A stretch of 64,000 nt of DNA from Bdellovibrionia bacterium (GTDB taxonomy: Bacteria > Bdellovibrionota > Bdellovibrionia > Bdellovibrionales > JAUICD01). The stretch is from contig JAUICD010000007.1 in the NCBI GenBank assembly GCA_030427965.1, positions 1 through 64,000 on the forward strand, in the 5' to 3' direction. Positions 1 through 8,871 of this stretch are shown here, piece after piece (the stretch's first letter is position 1; the number at the start of each line of letters is the position of its first letter). The translations under genes and the position numbers were made by a program. The notes beneath the pieces were generated by a model. It saw nothing but the letters and a program-made list of their open reading frames with translations, was not told where the DNA came from and did no database searches.

Positions 1-2089
1 TTCCTGAGTCCTTGGTTGTAACATAGGGCTCAAATACTCTCGAACGAATTTCATCAGGAATTCCAGGCCCGTTATCTTGAACAATCAGCTTCGCAACCTG
101 TAGCTCTCTCTCAAAGAGGGTTTTAATCTCAACTCGAGGAAACTCTCGTCCCGTCACTGCTGCAACAGAATTCTCCAAGAGGTTTGAAATCACACGCCTC
201 ATTTGCTCAAGATCAAATGATATATCGGGGAGGTTCTCATCTGGAGTAAATTGAAAATCAATGTCTTTGTGACCTGTTTGATAGAGAACCAAACTTTCCC
301 CCACCAAATTATTAAGAGACGTCACTCTGGGTTGGGACTGAGGAAGCCGTGCAAACTGTGAAAACTCATTTACAAGTCCCTTTAACCCGTCAACTTGTTT
401 AATTATTGTCGAAGTACATGCTCGAAATGCAGGATCGCTAATTTCATCACCAAATTTCTTATCCAGTCTTTGAGCAGAGAGTTTTATTGGAGTTAGAGGG
501 TTTTTGATTTCATGTGCAATACGTTTGGCAACATCTCGCCAAGCTGCCGCTCGTTGAGCATTCACAAGAGGGGTCATGTCATCAAATACAATGACCAAAC
601 CTAAATCTCGCCCAACCTCATCTTTTAGTGTGGCAATCGACATTTGCATCAACATCGAGTTTTCTCCAATATTCAAACGGATTTCTCGACTTAAGCTATT
701 TGTACCGCTATTGATCAAAATCGATTTCAACCCACGAAATGTCTTCAGATGATCCGATGGAAGAACTTTTTCAATTTTTTTACCTATCAAAGATTTGGGA
801 ACCACCTTAAGAAGATTTCCTGCTCTTCGGTTCATGGTGGTTATAGTCCCTTCTGAATCAACAGATACAACACCTGCAGAAACATTCGAAAGAACAACTT
901 CAATATAGCGTGTGTGTTCATCTAATGTTGAAAGTGTTGTTTTTAAACTCTCATTTGCTTGTGAAGCTTCATCTTGTGATTGTGCAAGATCTTGGGTCAT
1001 TTGATTGAAACTCATTATAAGGTTTCCGATCTCTTCGCTACCTGTTTCCAATTCCACTTTCTGGTACGAGCCCTTTGCTACCTTGCGTATAGCCTCCCCC
1101 AGTTTCTGTAGAGGTGTCGCAAGTTGCCTTGCTAGGTGAAAACCTAGCCAAGTGGCAGCAAACAAAATCACAAGCGTCATCAGGATAAGAATGATGAGAT
1201 AAATAGACTTCACTGGATACTCCAATGGATTCACATCTCGAATTTCCCCATAGGCAGAGGCAATTTCATCCATTTGACTTATCAATGAAAGTGGAACAAA
1301 GGAATTCACAACAAGAGCACCAATAACATTGCCGTTTCTTTTTACAGGCACTACAACTCGTACCAAGTTGCCATAGTCATATTTGTGGACAGTGCTGTCC
1401 TCAACGTGGTCTTCAAGTCCTTTTCGAAGTTTATCCAAAGAAAGTATCGGAATTTTTGGCAAATTTTCTTTCTCATCAACAACAAGGATTGGATCTTTGA
1501 AAAGATCCGTATAAAACTCCACTGCATCCAATTGAAAAACACGAATATATTTAGACAATACCCGACGCACTTGACGATCTGATGTTCCATGAAGAGCCTC
1601 AGATATTTGATAAGCATAGTGATAGTTTCGATTCTTTTCAGAAATGATGTATGATTTTGTAACCTCAAGAGCATCTCTCATCACATCTGCCATTTTGGCG
1701 CTGAACCACTTTTCAAAACTACTATTGATATATACGACTGAAATAATAAACATGAGCGTTGTTGGAACAAAACTAAAGGCTGCAAATGCGGCAACCAGCT
1801 TTGCCCTTAACGAACTTCCGATCACACGTCCTTGTCTTTCGACAAATACTTTTACGACATTTCGAAATATTAAAAATAATAAGAAGAGAACGAGAATGAT
1901 GTTGAAATTGACAAGGCCAAAAAAGAAAACGGAATGCTCAAATGGTAATTCTCGACTAATATTAACAAGGTGGTACTGCACCCAAATAAGCGCGCAAAAG
2001 ACGACGCCAATCAATATTGCTATGAATATCTCGCGACGTCTCTTTCGGTACTCTTCCCGTTTGAGCTGGTTGTCATCCAAGGCGGCCAT
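1..2089 (-). CDS. NtrY-type sensor histidine kinase (3' end cut by window edge)
   Basis: Membrane sensor kinase of the NtrY type, which would phosphorylate a response regulator, classically an NtrC-like one. Reading the complement from ATG at 2089 gives about 696 residues with no stop before the edge. Three hydrophobic segments lie in the first ~115 residues, then a sensory region, a fourth membrane helix near 290-315, HAMP, PAS, a HisKA box HEIKNP with the phospho-accepting His at about residue 526, an N box (NLLENS) and the G1 box DNGPGIP. Only the last part of the ATPase domain is missing. An in-frame TGA lies just upstream, so ATG 2089 is the first ATG of the frame; the Shine-Dalgarno is weak. 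It follows the riboflavin genes on the same strand after a ~55 bp gap. Its regulator may lie beyond the edge. The sigma-54 activator at 8942 has no receiver domain and cannot be a conventional partner. Confidence 0.93.
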   Translation of the reverse strand, partial: MAALDDNQLKREEYRKRRREIFIAILIGVVFCALIWVQYHLVNISRELPFEHSVFFFGLVNFNIILVLFLLFLIFRNVVKVFVERQGRVIGSSLRAKLVAAFAAFSFVPTTLMFIISVVYINSSFEKWFSAKMADVMRDALEVTKSYIISEKNRNYHYAYQISEALHGTSDRQVRRVLSKYIRVFQLDAVEFYTDLFKDPILVVDEKENLPKIPILSLDKLRKGLEDHVEDSTVHKYDYGNLVRVVVPVKRNGNVIGALVVNSFVPLSLISQMDEIASAYGEIRDVNPLEYPVKSIYLIILILMTLVILFAATWLGFHLARQLATPLQKLGEAIRKVAKGSYQKVELETGSEEIGNLIMSFNQMTQDLAQSQDEASQANESLKTTLSTLDEHTRYIEVVLSNVSAGVVSVDSEGTITTMNRRAGNLLKVVPKSLIGKKIEKVLPSDHLKTFRGLKSILINSGTNSLSREIRLNIGENSMLMQMSIATLKDEVGRDLGLVIVFDDMTPLVNAQRAAAWRDVAKRIAHEIKNPLTPIKLSAQRLDKKFGDEISDPAFRACTSTIIKQVDGLKGLVNEFSQFARLPQSQPRVTSLNNLVGESLVLYQTGHKDIDFQFTPDENLPDISFDLEQMRRVISNLLENSVAAVTGREFPRVEIKTLFERELQVAKLIVQDNGPGIPDEIRSRVFEPYVTTKDSG

Positions 2090-2144
2090 ATCTTGACACT
2101 TTATACCGCCTCAGATCCAAATGCTAGGGCTTCTCGAGACGAAA

Positions 2145-2426
2145 TTAGTGTAAATTCTGATCTCTATAGATGCTAGAGCCGACTTGAAACGCAGGTCCAC
2201 CCTTCTTAATAAGCTGAAGACAAAGGGATTTGGCTTCATCTTTAGTCATTTTAGATTCATCCGTAACTTCAAGGCCCGAACTTACGATTGCTGAATCGAG
2301 AATGAGTTGGGCGTCATAGGCACTGACACGTGATCTAAGTTGATTTAAAAAATCACGAGTGGTTAGCTCCAAAACAACCGAATTTGCTACAGCTTCTTGA
2401 GATTGAGTTTGATCAGACATGGACAT
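2145..2426 (-). CDS. Small protein of unknown function after ribH
   Basis: 93-residue protein I do not recognise. It has no signal peptide, membrane segment or cysteine pattern. The middle and end look helical and soluble (MTKDEAKSLCLQLIKKGGPA). Its start overlaps the 3' end of ribH by 14 bp, so it is probably translationally coupled to the riboflavin operon. In many bacteria nusB follows ribH, but this protein is too short and does not look like NusB. A second ATG, two codons in (2420), is an equally good start. Overlap, strand and composition argue that it is a real gene; the function is unknown. Confidence 0.65.
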   Translation of the reverse strand: MSMSDQTQSQEAVANSVVLELTTRDFLNQLRSRVSAYDAQLILDSAIVSSGLEVTDESKMTKDEAKSLCLQLIKKGGPAFQVGSSIYRDQNLH

Positions 2427-2910
2427 TGGACTCCTTATTGGGGGTTGGGTTAATTAACGTTTGTTTTAAATTGATCATTTCTAAAGTGACTTTTGCCGCT
2501 TCCTTCCCCTTGTTGCCGTAACGTCCCCCAGCTCGGTCGCGTGCTTGAATACTATCTTCTGTTGTCAAAACCCCAAAAGAAACAGGCTTTCTATATTTCA
2601 AATTGAGTTCCGTACACCCTCTTTCAACAGAGTTACATACGAAATCATAATGAGTGGTCTCACCCCGAATAATACACCCCAGAGCAACAACTCCGTCCAC
2701 ACCAGCCTCAAGTAACTCCTGAGCTGCAAATGGAATTTCAAATGCACCTGGTACTGAAACCGAAACAATCTCTGAATCTGTAATACCATTTGCCTTAAGA
2801 GCTTCAATTGCACCATCAAAAAGGCGATCTGTTATTTCTGAATTAAAACGAGCCGTCACAATTCCAATTCGAACACCAGATACTGTCGTGTTTGCCACAA
2901 AACCACGCAT
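2413..2910 (-). CDS. ribH: 6,7-dimethyl-8-ribityllumazine synthase
   Basis: Lumazine synthase condenses 5-amino-6-ribitylaminouracil with 3,4-dihydroxy-2-butanone 4-phosphate, the penultimate step of riboflavin synthesis. The 165-residue length is normal. Family motifs in order: the RFN substrate loop near the N-terminus (VTARFNSEIT), the VPGAFEIPFAA segment, GVVALGCIIRGETTHYDFV with the catalytic His region, and FGVLTTEDSIQARDRAGG. The ATG at 2910 overlaps the ribBA stop by one base (TAATG), so coupling to ribBA is expected. It is third in the ribE-ribBA-ribH operon; ribD is not in this window. Confidence 0.98.
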   Translation of the reverse strand: MRGFVANTTVSGVRIGIVTARFNSEITDRLFDGAIEALKANGITDSEIVSVSVPGAFEIPFAAQELLEAGVDGVVALGCIIRGETTHYDFVCNSVERGCTELNLKYRKPVSFGVLTTEDSIQARDRAGGRYGNKGKEAAKVTLEMINLKQTLINPTPNKESNVHV

Positions 2911-4142
2911 TAGTGAATCTCCAATTGGGTTGTGTCTGAGAGAATTTCTTCAAACGAATGACCCATTTTTTCTTTTTTTGTTTTCATATATTGTGAGTTT
3001 TCATCTGTCTGCCCAGCTATCAAAGGAACTCGTTCTGTGATCTCAAGCCCATATCCCTTAAGACCTACACGTTTTGCTGGATTATTGGTCATCAACTTGA
3101 TCTTCTTTACACCAAGTGATTTGAGTATCTGTGCACCAATTCCATAATCACGGGAATCAGGAGGAAAACCCAAATGAAGGTTTGCCTCTACAGTATCCAT
3201 CCCTTGCTCTTGAAGGGAGTATGCTCGAATTTTATTTGTGAGTCCAATTCCACGACCTTCTTGTCTCAAGTAAAGAAGAATTCCACTGCCCTCTTTCTCG
3301 ATCATTTCAAGAGCTTTGTTTAACTGCGGGCCACAATCACATCGGAGACTTCCGAATATATCCCCTGTCATACATTGTGAGTGAACACGTACGAGTGTCG
3401 AGTTTGGTCCAATATTTCCTTTTTTTATTACAACATGTTCAGATTCATCGATTGTCGTCTTAAAAACTTTAATATCAAAATTTTTGCCATACCTTGTTGG
3501 CAACTTGCTGCTAGCAACTTCCCGAACCAAAGTTTCATTTTGCGTACGATACTGAATAAGATCTGCAATAGTTCCAATTTTAAGATCATGTTTTTTTGCA
3601 AATTTCTTGAGATCTTCTAAACGTGCCATGGTCCCATCATCATTGATAATTTCGCAAACAACTGCAGCAGGGTTCAATCCTGCAAGTCGCGCCAAATCCA
3701 CACTGCCTTCTGTATGCCCAGCTCTTCTTAAAACACCGCCATCTTGAGCACGAATTGGAAAAATATGCCCTGGTGCTACGATATCCGATGGAGCCGCCAA
3801 CGGGTTTGCTGCTACACGAATTGTGTGTGCTCGATCCGAGGTCGAAATACCTGTTGTAACACCTTTTGAAGCTTCAATACTAACTGTAAACGCTGTTTTG
3901 TGAGGGGAAAAATTGAATGTCTCCTCTACCATTTGGGTTAGCCCAAGCCTCTGTACCTGCATTTTTGTTAAAGTCACACACACAAGTCCCCGAGCCTCTT
4001 TGATCATAAAGTTGATCAACTCTGGTGTCACATGATCAGCTGCAAGCACGATATCACCCTCATTCTCACGATCTTCATCGTCGACAAGAATGACCATCTT
4101 CCCTAAGCGAATATCCTCTACAAGTTCTGGTACAGTGTTCAA
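2910..4142 (-). CDS. ribBA: Bifunctional DHBP synthase / GTP cyclohydrolase II
   Basis: Makes both riboflavin precursors: the N-terminal RibB half converts ribulose 5-phosphate to dihydroxybutanone phosphate, and the C-terminal RibA half opens GTP. RibB signature [10 protein letters not shown] is at about residues 21-30. The RibA half carries the zinc-binding [15 protein letters not shown] and RQEGRGIGL. At 410 residues it is a complete fusion. The start is TTG at 4142, not ATG: it overlaps the ribE stop (TTGA), has a GGGAG Shine-Dalgarno about 9 bases upstream, and the next ATG would cut into the metal-binding motif. Confidence 0.97.
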   Translation of the reverse strand: MNTVPELVEDIRLGKMVILVDDEDRENEGDIVLAADHVTPELINFMIKEARGLVCVTLTKMQVQRLGLTQMVEETFNFSPHKTAFTVSIEASKGVTTGISTSDRAHTIRVAANPLAAPSDIVAPGHIFPIRAQDGGVLRRAGHTEGSVDLARLAGLNPAAVVCEIINDDGTMARLEDLKKFAKKHDLKIGTIADLIQYRTQNETLVREVASSKLPTRYGKNFDIKVFKTTIDESEHVVIKKGNIGPNSTLVRVHSQCMTGDIFGSLRCDCGPQLNKALEMIEKEGSGILLYLRQEGRGIGLTNKIRAYSLQEQGMDTVEANLHLGFPPDSRDYGIGAQILKSLGVKKIKLMTNNPAKRVGLKGYGLEITERVPLIAGQTDENSQYMKTKKEKMGHSFEEILSDTTQLEIH

Positions 4143-4735
4143 CTCTCTGTCTCCCTACAAGCCTGAATCGCTCGAGCTACATAGTCTGCTTCTAAATTCA
4201 CAAAGTCGCCGATTTTGACATCACTCAAATTTGTTCGCTTCACAGTCTCTGGTATGAGCAAGAACTGAACCACACTCTCCTCAAAGGAGTTCACTGTGAG
4301 ACTTACACCATTAACGGCCAACCCGCCTTTTTTCCATACAAATCGACGAATTTCGTCAGGAATTTTGATTTCAAGCTCGATGGTCTCAGAACCTCGCTCA
4401 ACTCCAACCACTTTGCCAATAGCATCCACGTGTCCAGTGACCATATGCCCATGAACACGATCTCCAAACCGAAGTGAACGCTCAAGATTCATAAAATCGC
4501 CGATTTTGAGGTGACTCTTCCAGTTTGTTATATTCAAGGTTTCTGCCCCAACAGCAAACTGAAGTTCATTTGAACTCATTTTTTCCAGAGTGAGGCAAAC
4601 TCCATTGTTTGCGATACTGTCTCCAAGTTTGAGGTCTTCAAATGCCTTTGGACGCTCAACCAGAAGTTCAAACACATCATTTCTAGGACTTATCGCCAAA
4701 ACCTTTGATTTTGACTCGATTATCCCTGAAAACAT
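4139..4735 (-). CDS. ribE: Riboflavin synthase, alpha subunit
   Basis: Dismutates two 6,7-dimethyl-8-ribityllumazine molecules into riboflavin and the pyrimidine precursor. The 198-residue protein begins MFSGIIES, the typical start, and contains the two internal lumazine-binding repeats (about 1-97 and 98-190), each with a VNGVSLT or NNGVCLT type motif and GHMVTGHVD between them. An AAGGAAA Shine-Dalgarno sits about 8 bases before the ATG. It is first in the operon, and its 3' end overlaps ribBA by 4 bp. The ~80 bp upstream is too short to hold a complete FMN riboswitch and shows no RFN-like segment. Confidence 0.97.
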   Translation of the reverse strand: MFSGIIESKSKVLAISPRNDVFELLVERPKAFEDLKLGDSIANNGVCLTLEKMSSNELQFAVGAETLNITNWKSHLKIGDFMNLERSLRFGDRVHGHMVTGHVDAIGKVVGVERGSETIELEIKIPDEIRRFVWKKGGLAVNGVSLTVNSFEESVVQFLLIPETVKRTNLSDVKIGDFVNLEADYVARAIQACRETES

Positions 4736-4846
4736 GCTTGATTTCCTTTATAAAGATTTGGCGCCATAAGGTGAGCAATAACTACATGATGCCCCTTGTA
4801 ACGTCAAGATTTCGCTGATGAATTGTCTTATTTCCAAGGGGCTTAA

Positions 4847-5080
4847 ATGTCTAGATACGGCCAAAAAATCAAATTCAGTGTTCAAACAGAACCAGTGGAC
4901 CCTAAATACTTCAATCAACAAAGTTTTATTTACTCATGTGAGCAATGCACCCATTTCGCGCTCAAGGAAAAGGAATGCACCATTGGCCAAAAAACCACTT
5001 CATACCTTAAAGAGAATCAAGACAAAAGATACACGTTAAATGGGCAAATTGCCTTCTGCCGCTTTCAAGAAGTAGACTAA
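4847..5080 (+). CDS. Small Cys-rich protein, possible metal-binding
   Basis: 77-residue protein with five cysteines: CEQC at about residues 31-34, a C about 14 residues later (KECTIG), and FCRF near the end, plus a His just after the CxxC. The arrangement suggests a small zinc or iron-sulfur site but matches no family I can name. A good Shine-Dalgarno (AAGGGGCTTAA) precedes the ATG. The gene ends 2 bases before the alpha/beta hydrolase, which implies co-transcription. An overlapping ORF starting at 4818 in another frame lacks these features and was rejected. Confidence 0.7.
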   Translation: MSRYGQKIKFSVQTEPVDPKYFNQQSFIYSCEQCTHFALKEKECTIGQKTTSYLKENQDKRYTLNGQIAFCRFQEVD

Positions 5081-5082
5081 AT

Positions 5083-6027
5083 ATGACATTTTTTATGAAC
5101 ATAGAGAGTGATTTTTGGACATTGGTTTTTGTTTCAATCATATTTGCAATCACACTTTTCTGGCTTTTTGCCTTAATGCTGAGATTGCAATCTCAACTCA
5201 AAATTCGCAAATTTTCAAAAGGGCGCCTTCAGCCAACAAAGATCCAAATAAAAGAACACTCCATTGCCTATACCGATATTGGAAAGGGACAACCTATTTT
5301 ACTTATACATGGGCTGGGTGCTTCTCAATACTCATGGAGATTGCTCGCTCCAATACTCGCTCAGAAATATCGAGTCATTGCCATTGATCTTCCTGGATTT
5401 GGTTATTCATCAAAGTCCTATCAAGAGAACTGGAATCTGGACAAATATTCTGATGTCATAAATTCAGTATTGAGGAAACTTCAAGTTTCAACTCCGCATA
5501 TTGTAGGGAGTTCACTTGGAGGCTTGATAGCTTTAAAAATGATTGAGAGATGGCCTGAACAGTTTAGAAAAGTCGCCGCAATATCTCCCCCTCTCTCCAA
5601 ACGCCTCATCCCCTTTTCACTTTCCAGGCTTCAAGTACTTTGGCCAGTTGCAGGACGAATGATTACAACCCAGTTTGTTCGTGAATTGATGAAACGAACG
5701 GTTGAAGACAAAAGTCTGATAAACGAAGAAAGTATTGGATATTACTCTCGAGCATTTGTAGATGAGCCTGAAAGTTTCAAATCATTTATTCAAGCTACGG
5801 AGGCCATCCGAACTGGCGACAATCCCAACTTTATAAAAAACATCAGTTCTCCAGTTCTCTTTCTTTGGGGTGCAAAAGATCGAGTTGTACCAATACGCCT
5901 GCTTGATAAAGCTCGACAAATGTCGCCTGAAAGCCAGTACTTCGTCCATGAAAAGGCCGGACACCACATGATGGAAGATCAACCAGAATGGGTCGCTAGT
6001 AGAATTCAATGCTTTTTTGAAAGTTGA
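5083..6027 (+). CDS. Membrane-anchored alpha/beta-hydrolase
   Basis: Serine hydrolase of the alpha/beta fold, 314 residues. One N-terminal membrane helix (about 11-34) is followed by the catalytic domain: oxyanion HGLGAS loop near residues 76-81, nucleophile elbow GSSLG with Ser at about 144, acid in GAKDRVVP (Asp near 271) and His in EKAGHHMM (near 296). The triad is complete. The anchor should hold the enzyme at the inner membrane. The substrate cannot be predicted; relatives include esterases, lipases and dehalogenases. An in-frame ATG 4 codons in (5095) is an alternative start. It is coupled to the small Cys-rich gene upstream. Confidence 0.92.
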   Translation: MTFFMNIESDFWTLVFVSIIFAITLFWLFALMLRLQSQLKIRKFSKGRLQPTKIQIKEHSIAYTDIGKGQPILLIHGLGASQYSWRLLAPILAQKYRVIAIDLPGFGYSSKSYQENWNLDKYSDVINSVLRKLQVSTPHIVGSSLGGLIALKMIERWPEQFRKVAAISPPLSKRLIPFSLSRLQVLWPVAGRMITTQFVRELMKRTVEDKSLINEESIGYYSRAFVDEPESFKSFIQATEAIRTGDNPNFIKNISSPVLFLWGAKDRVVPIRLLDKARQMSPESQYFVHEKAGHHMMEDQPEWVASRIQCFFES

Positions 6028-6313
6028 ATATCTCCAACTTTAGTATGAATGTCGTCATACAAAGGTTTGGAAAGTCGATACAAACGTCTTAAGACCTAGA
6101 TATATCAAACGACTGGAAAACCAGATGTTCAGCCGTTTCCAGCCTGTCGTCCTGTCAAGAAACCGTCGTGCATCCCGAATGTGAGTGTGAAAGTTAGATG
6201 AGAAATTCCTTTTCATCTGGGTGGGCTAACCACAGGAATGGAATCCAACTCCATGGAACTCGGAGTTTATAAAACACAAGGAGAAGTGATGAATATAAAC
6301 GGAGGATAGAGTT
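6028..6313 (+). promoter_or_regulatory. Flagellin upstream region with weak sigma-28-like box and hairpins
   Basis: 286 bp between the hydrolase and flagellin. GTCGATAC at 6074-6081 resembles the sigma-28 -10 element (GCCGATAA), but the -35 position (TCAT at 6055-6058) is poor, so the promoter call is weak. If used, it would give a ~220-base leader. Short hairpins can be drawn at CTGGAAAACCAG (about 6113-6124), at AGATGA/TCATCT (about 6197-6220) and at AACTCC/GGAGTT (about 6246-6266). The last part contains the leader mini-ORF listed next. Confidence 0.35.
6291..6311 (+). CDS. Possible leader mini-ORF overlapping the flagellin ribosome-binding site
   Basis: Just before flagellin, an AAGGAG Shine-Dalgarno is followed by an ATG opening a six-codon frame (MNINGG) that stops at a TAG a few bases before the flagellin ATG at 6314. 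The GGAGG encoding the two Gly codons is also the flagellin Shine-Dalgarno. The same frame is open back to an ATG at 6238, giving a possible 23-residue peptide. Translation of the mini-ORF would occlude or couple to flagellin initiation. This is inference from position and sequence; chance occurrence is possible. End positions are accurate to about 2 bases. Confidence 0.35.
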
Positions 6314-7147
6314 ATGGGATTACGGGTTTCGACAAACGTTGAATCCATCAACGCGCAAAGAAATATGCGTAGCAGTCAATTAAAGATGAGCAGTGCTATG
6401 GCAAGCTTATCAAGTGGATCACGAATCAACAAAGCTGCAGACGATGCTGCAGGTCTAGCAATTTCAGAAAACCTGAAAGCGCAAGTTCGATCTATCAGAA
6501 AAGCCAATCAAAACGCCAACGATGGTATATCGATGGTTCAGGTTGCTGAGGGTGGATTAAACGAAATTGGAAACATCGTCATTAGACTTCGAGAACTAGG
6601 AATCCAAGCATCATCAGATACAGTTGGTGACACTGAAAGAGGGTTCATAGACAAGGAAGTCCAACAACTCAAAAGTGAACTTGAACGTATTGCAAAGGTG
6701 ACAACATGGGGAACAACCAAGCTTCTCGATGGATCATCTGAATCGTTTGATTATCAAATAGGTATTTTTAACAACGAATTTGAAGATCGCATCTCTTTTG
6801 ATGCCGGCCAAAACGTTGCAACTCTTGCAGCACTTGATCTAGCTGACGTAGACTACACTCAGCAAGAAAATGCTCAGGAAGCTCTTGCAAAGCTGGATAC
6901 GGCACAAACTATGATTAACGGTCAAAGAGCCAATCTAGGTGCTCTTCAAAATCGATTACAATCAACAATCAATAACCTCAGTGTAGCGGAAGAAAACTTG
7001 TCGGCAGCAAATAGCCGAATTCGAGATACTGACGTAGCAAAAGCGGCTGCGGATTTGACAAGGGAGAATATCCTCCTAAACTCGTCAATTTCAACATTGG
7101 CGCAAGCAAACCAGGCGAAGTCCGTGGCATTGAAGCTCATAGGATAA
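6314..7147 (+). CDS. fliC: Flagellin
   Basis: Filament subunit. The 277-residue protein has the conserved N-terminal D0/D1 region (MGLRVSTNVES, LSSGSRINKAADDAAGLAIS, NANDGISMVQVAEG) and C-terminal D1/D0 region (LGALQNRLQSTINNL, SRIRDTDVAKA, ending SVALKLIG). Only about 60 residues lie between, so the surface D2/D3 domains are absent, as in the short flagellins of Bdellovibrio. The Shine-Dalgarno GGAGG lies 9 bases before the ATG. It is monocistronic: a long leader in front, a strong terminator behind, and no other flagellar genes nearby. Additional flagellin copies probably exist elsewhere, since such genomes usually carry several (family knowledge, not seen here). Confidence 0.97.
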   Translation: MGLRVSTNVESINAQRNMRSSQLKMSSAMASLSSGSRINKAADDAAGLAISENLKAQVRSIRKANQNANDGISMVQVAEGGLNEIGNIVIRLRELGIQASSDTVGDTERGFIDKEVQQLKSELERIAKVTTWGTTKLLDGSSESFDYQIGIFNNEFEDRISFDAGQNVATLAALDLADVDYTQQENAQEALAKLDTAQTMINGQRANLGALQNRLQSTINNLSVAEENLSAANSRIRDTDVAKAAADLTRENILLNSSISTLAQANQAKSVALKLIG

Positions 7148-7176
7148 GCCCGCCCGTTCCGTAGCAGTATAACCTT

Positions 7177-7208
7177 AAGCCCGACTCGAAAGAGTCGGGC
7201 TTTTTTTT
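7177..7208 (+). terminator. Rho-independent terminator of flagellin
   Basis: A perfect 9-bp stem (GCCCGACTC / GAGTCGGGC) with a GAAA tetraloop followed by eight T. It lies about 30 bases after the flagellin stop. Confidence 0.95.
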
Positions 7209-7372
7209 AAGAAAACAGATCCTTTTTGTCGAAATGATCAACGATCTTTTTAATTATTGAAGTATTGAATCCAATGTTATCAAAATTTGTCGAATTTTTA
7301 TCCAATAATTTCAAATACTTACGCTTAAGTTTCCTAGACCTAAGTCCGATACCTCTATATGTGGGAGGAGTT

Positions 7373-8086
7373 ATGTTTAGAACGATTAGCTCTTTAGGAA
7401 TTGGAGTCGTACTAATATTCTCGTTAACGGGTTGTGGAAGCTACGTAGCTTCCGAATATGCCCCTCCCCACTGGGATTACTCCGAAGGCTGTGGCAACCA
7501 AGCCAGTTGTTTACCTGAAAAACCAGAACTCGACATAGACGGAGAAGTCAATGCAGGTCCATTTGGTACCTTCTCAATTATTGAACTCGATAAACTCAAC
7601 AATATTTTGTCTTTCAATCTGCCCCTTCCATTTAACCCCCTTGGAACAGAAGTTGAGGGAGATCTAAGAAATCTACCAGGAGCCAAATGGGCAATACGAA
7701 AAAACTCAAAGGGCAATTGGGAATTGAGTCTCCTAATCCCAATTGAACTTATCGTAAATGGAGTTAAGTTTGCTGAACCTGCAAAGTTACCCAATGGCGA
7801 CCCTCTTCCCGGGATTCCTGGTGGAGAACTTCCAAAAGTAGGGCTTGATATCGACAGAGGTCGCTTTGAAGGAAGTCTCTTTCTGGGCGTTGAAGCGATG
7901 GGGATTTTTGTGCCAACACCTGGCTTTAATCCATTCTTAAAACTCACCTTTCCAATAAAATCTAAAAATCAACGCAAGGTCCTAGGATATCTTTCCACAG
8001 TTCCTGAAAAAAGAGCCTTTGACGGAGGGTTCTTTCTCTCATTTAGAATACCTGACGGACTGGCACGCCTGATAGATGGAAATTAG
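7373..8086 (+). CDS. Lipoprotein of unknown function
   Basis: 237-residue predicted lipoprotein. ATG 7373 is chosen over the upstream ATG at 7265 because it has a perfect GGGAGGAG Shine-Dalgarno and directly opens a signal peptide (MFRTISSLGIGVVLIFSL) with lipobox LTGC at about residues 18-21. The mature protein starts with a CGNQASC segment and then shows beta-rich, Pro/Gly-rich sequence with repeated LPxPFNPLG-like and LPNGDPLPGIPGG segments, suggesting an extended beta structure. I recognise no domain. It lies between a terminator and the histone-like gene, so it is probably monocistronic. Position +2 after the lipid Cys is Gly, which would allow outer-membrane sorting by general rules. 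Confidence 0.85.
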   Translation: MFRTISSLGIGVVLIFSLTGCGSYVASEYAPPHWDYSEGCGNQASCLPEKPELDIDGEVNAGPFGTFSIIELDKLNNILSFNLPLPFNPLGTEVEGDLRNLPGAKWAIRKNSKGNWELSLLIPIELIVNGVKFAEPAKLPNGDPLPGIPGGELPKVGLDIDRGRFEGSLFLGVEAMGIFVPTPGFNPFLKLTFPIKSKNQRKVLGYLSTVPEKRAFDGGFFLSFRIPDGLARLIDGN

Positions 8087-8239
8087 GCCCATATTGCTTC
8101 TCCTAGAGAGTTATTGCGCTGACCATCAGAATCAACAACCTCTAAGTTTTTCTTGTCAGAAAAAGGTGTTCCAAGTAATCCTTGTTACAAGGGATCACCC
8201 TTGGTTTTTTCAATTTTGACTTACTGAAGGAGTTTTTTG

Positions 8240-8854
8240 ATGGCTAAACGCAAAACCAAGAAGAAGGCATCAAAGAAAAAAAATACTCGAAAAAAAGCTA
8301 AGAAGAAAGCGACTAAAAAAGCCACTAAGAAAAAAGCTAAGAAGAAGGCGACCAAAAAAGCCACTAAGAAAAAAGCTAAGAAGAAGGCGACCAAAAAAGC
8401 CACTAAGAAAAAAGCTAAGAAGAAGGCGACCAAAAAAGCCACTAAGAAAAAAGCTAAGAAGAAGGTGACCAAAAAAGCCACTAAGAAAAAAGCTAAGAAG
8501 AAGGTGACTAAAAAAGCCACTAAGAAAAAAGCTGTTTCAAAGAAAAAGCCAGCTAAAAAAAGAAGCAATAAACCAGCGGTTCCAACTCTTGAAGAAATTC
8601 AAGCTTCCAGCTCTGCAAGCCCAGTCATAACAAATCCATTTGCAGCAGATGACTTAAGAGCCACCTCAAGGCAGGTCAGCGACTCTGCTGACGTTGAAGT
8701 TGTAGATGATGAACTGGACACCGAGTCCCCATCTAGCGAATACACTGAAATCGAGGATGAGTTCTCAGACGATGACGACACGGCCGAATTTGACGATGTG
8801 GATGATTCCTTTTCAATAACAGATGACGATGACGACGATTCAAATTTGATTTAA
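8240..8854 (+). CDS. Histone H1-like Lys-rich protein with acidic tail
   Basis: 204-residue protein of two opposite halves. Residues ~1-115 are almost only Lys, Ala and Thr, built from 13-residue repeats (ATKKATKKKAKKK), like eukaryotic H1 tails and bacterial HctB/AlgP-type proteins that bind DNA by charge. Residues ~116-204 are acidic, rich in Asp, Glu and Ser, ending in runs of Asp. Such a bipolar layout could let the tail shield or modulate the DNA-binding half (inference). ATG 8240 has an AAGGAG Shine-Dalgarno at good spacing; TTG 8237 is unlikely. It is monocistronic, with a terminator after it. Confidence 0.85.
   Translation: MAKRKTKKKASKKKNTRKKAKKKATKKATKKKAKKKATKKATKKKAKKKATKKATKKKAKKKATKKATKKKAKKKVTKKATKKKAKKKVTKKATKKKAVSKKKPAKKRSNKPAVPTLEEIQASSSASPVITNPFAADDLRATSRQVSDSADVEVVDDELDTESPSSEYTEIEDEFSDDDDTAEFDDVDDSFSITDDDDDDSNLI
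8309..8533 (+). repeat. 39-bp tandem repeat array coding Lys/Ala/Thr units
   Basis: Five full 39-bp units (starting at 8309, 8348, 8387, 8426 and 8465) and a 30-bp partial sixth unit at 8504, nearly identical at the DNA level. Differences include GCG to GTG (Ala to Val) at the start of the last two units and a few silent third-position changes. The unit length is a multiple of three, so copy-number change keeps the frame. Confidence 0.95.
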
Positions 8855-8871
8855 AAACAGCAAATTGAAAT

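Noticed and set aside
1351..1674. Minus-strand ORF of 107 codons
   Set aside because: It is a shadow frame inside the NtrY-type kinase, which is continuous in another frame of the same strand.
4736..4846. FMN riboswitch before ribE
   Set aside because: The leader is about 110 bp on the relevant strand and shows no RFN-type AGGGGCAGGGTG-like or other conserved segment.
8087..8236. Possible terminator hairpin CCTTGTTACAAGG before the histone-like gene
   Set aside because: The stem is short and lacks a T-run. It may be a minor leader structure, not a terminator.
8221..8568. 115-codon frame opposite the histone-like repeats, giving a Phe/Leu/Ala-rich hydrophobic protein
   Set aside because: It is the antisense reading of the Lys/Ala repeat. 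Repetitive DNA keeps several frames open, and there is no ribosome site.
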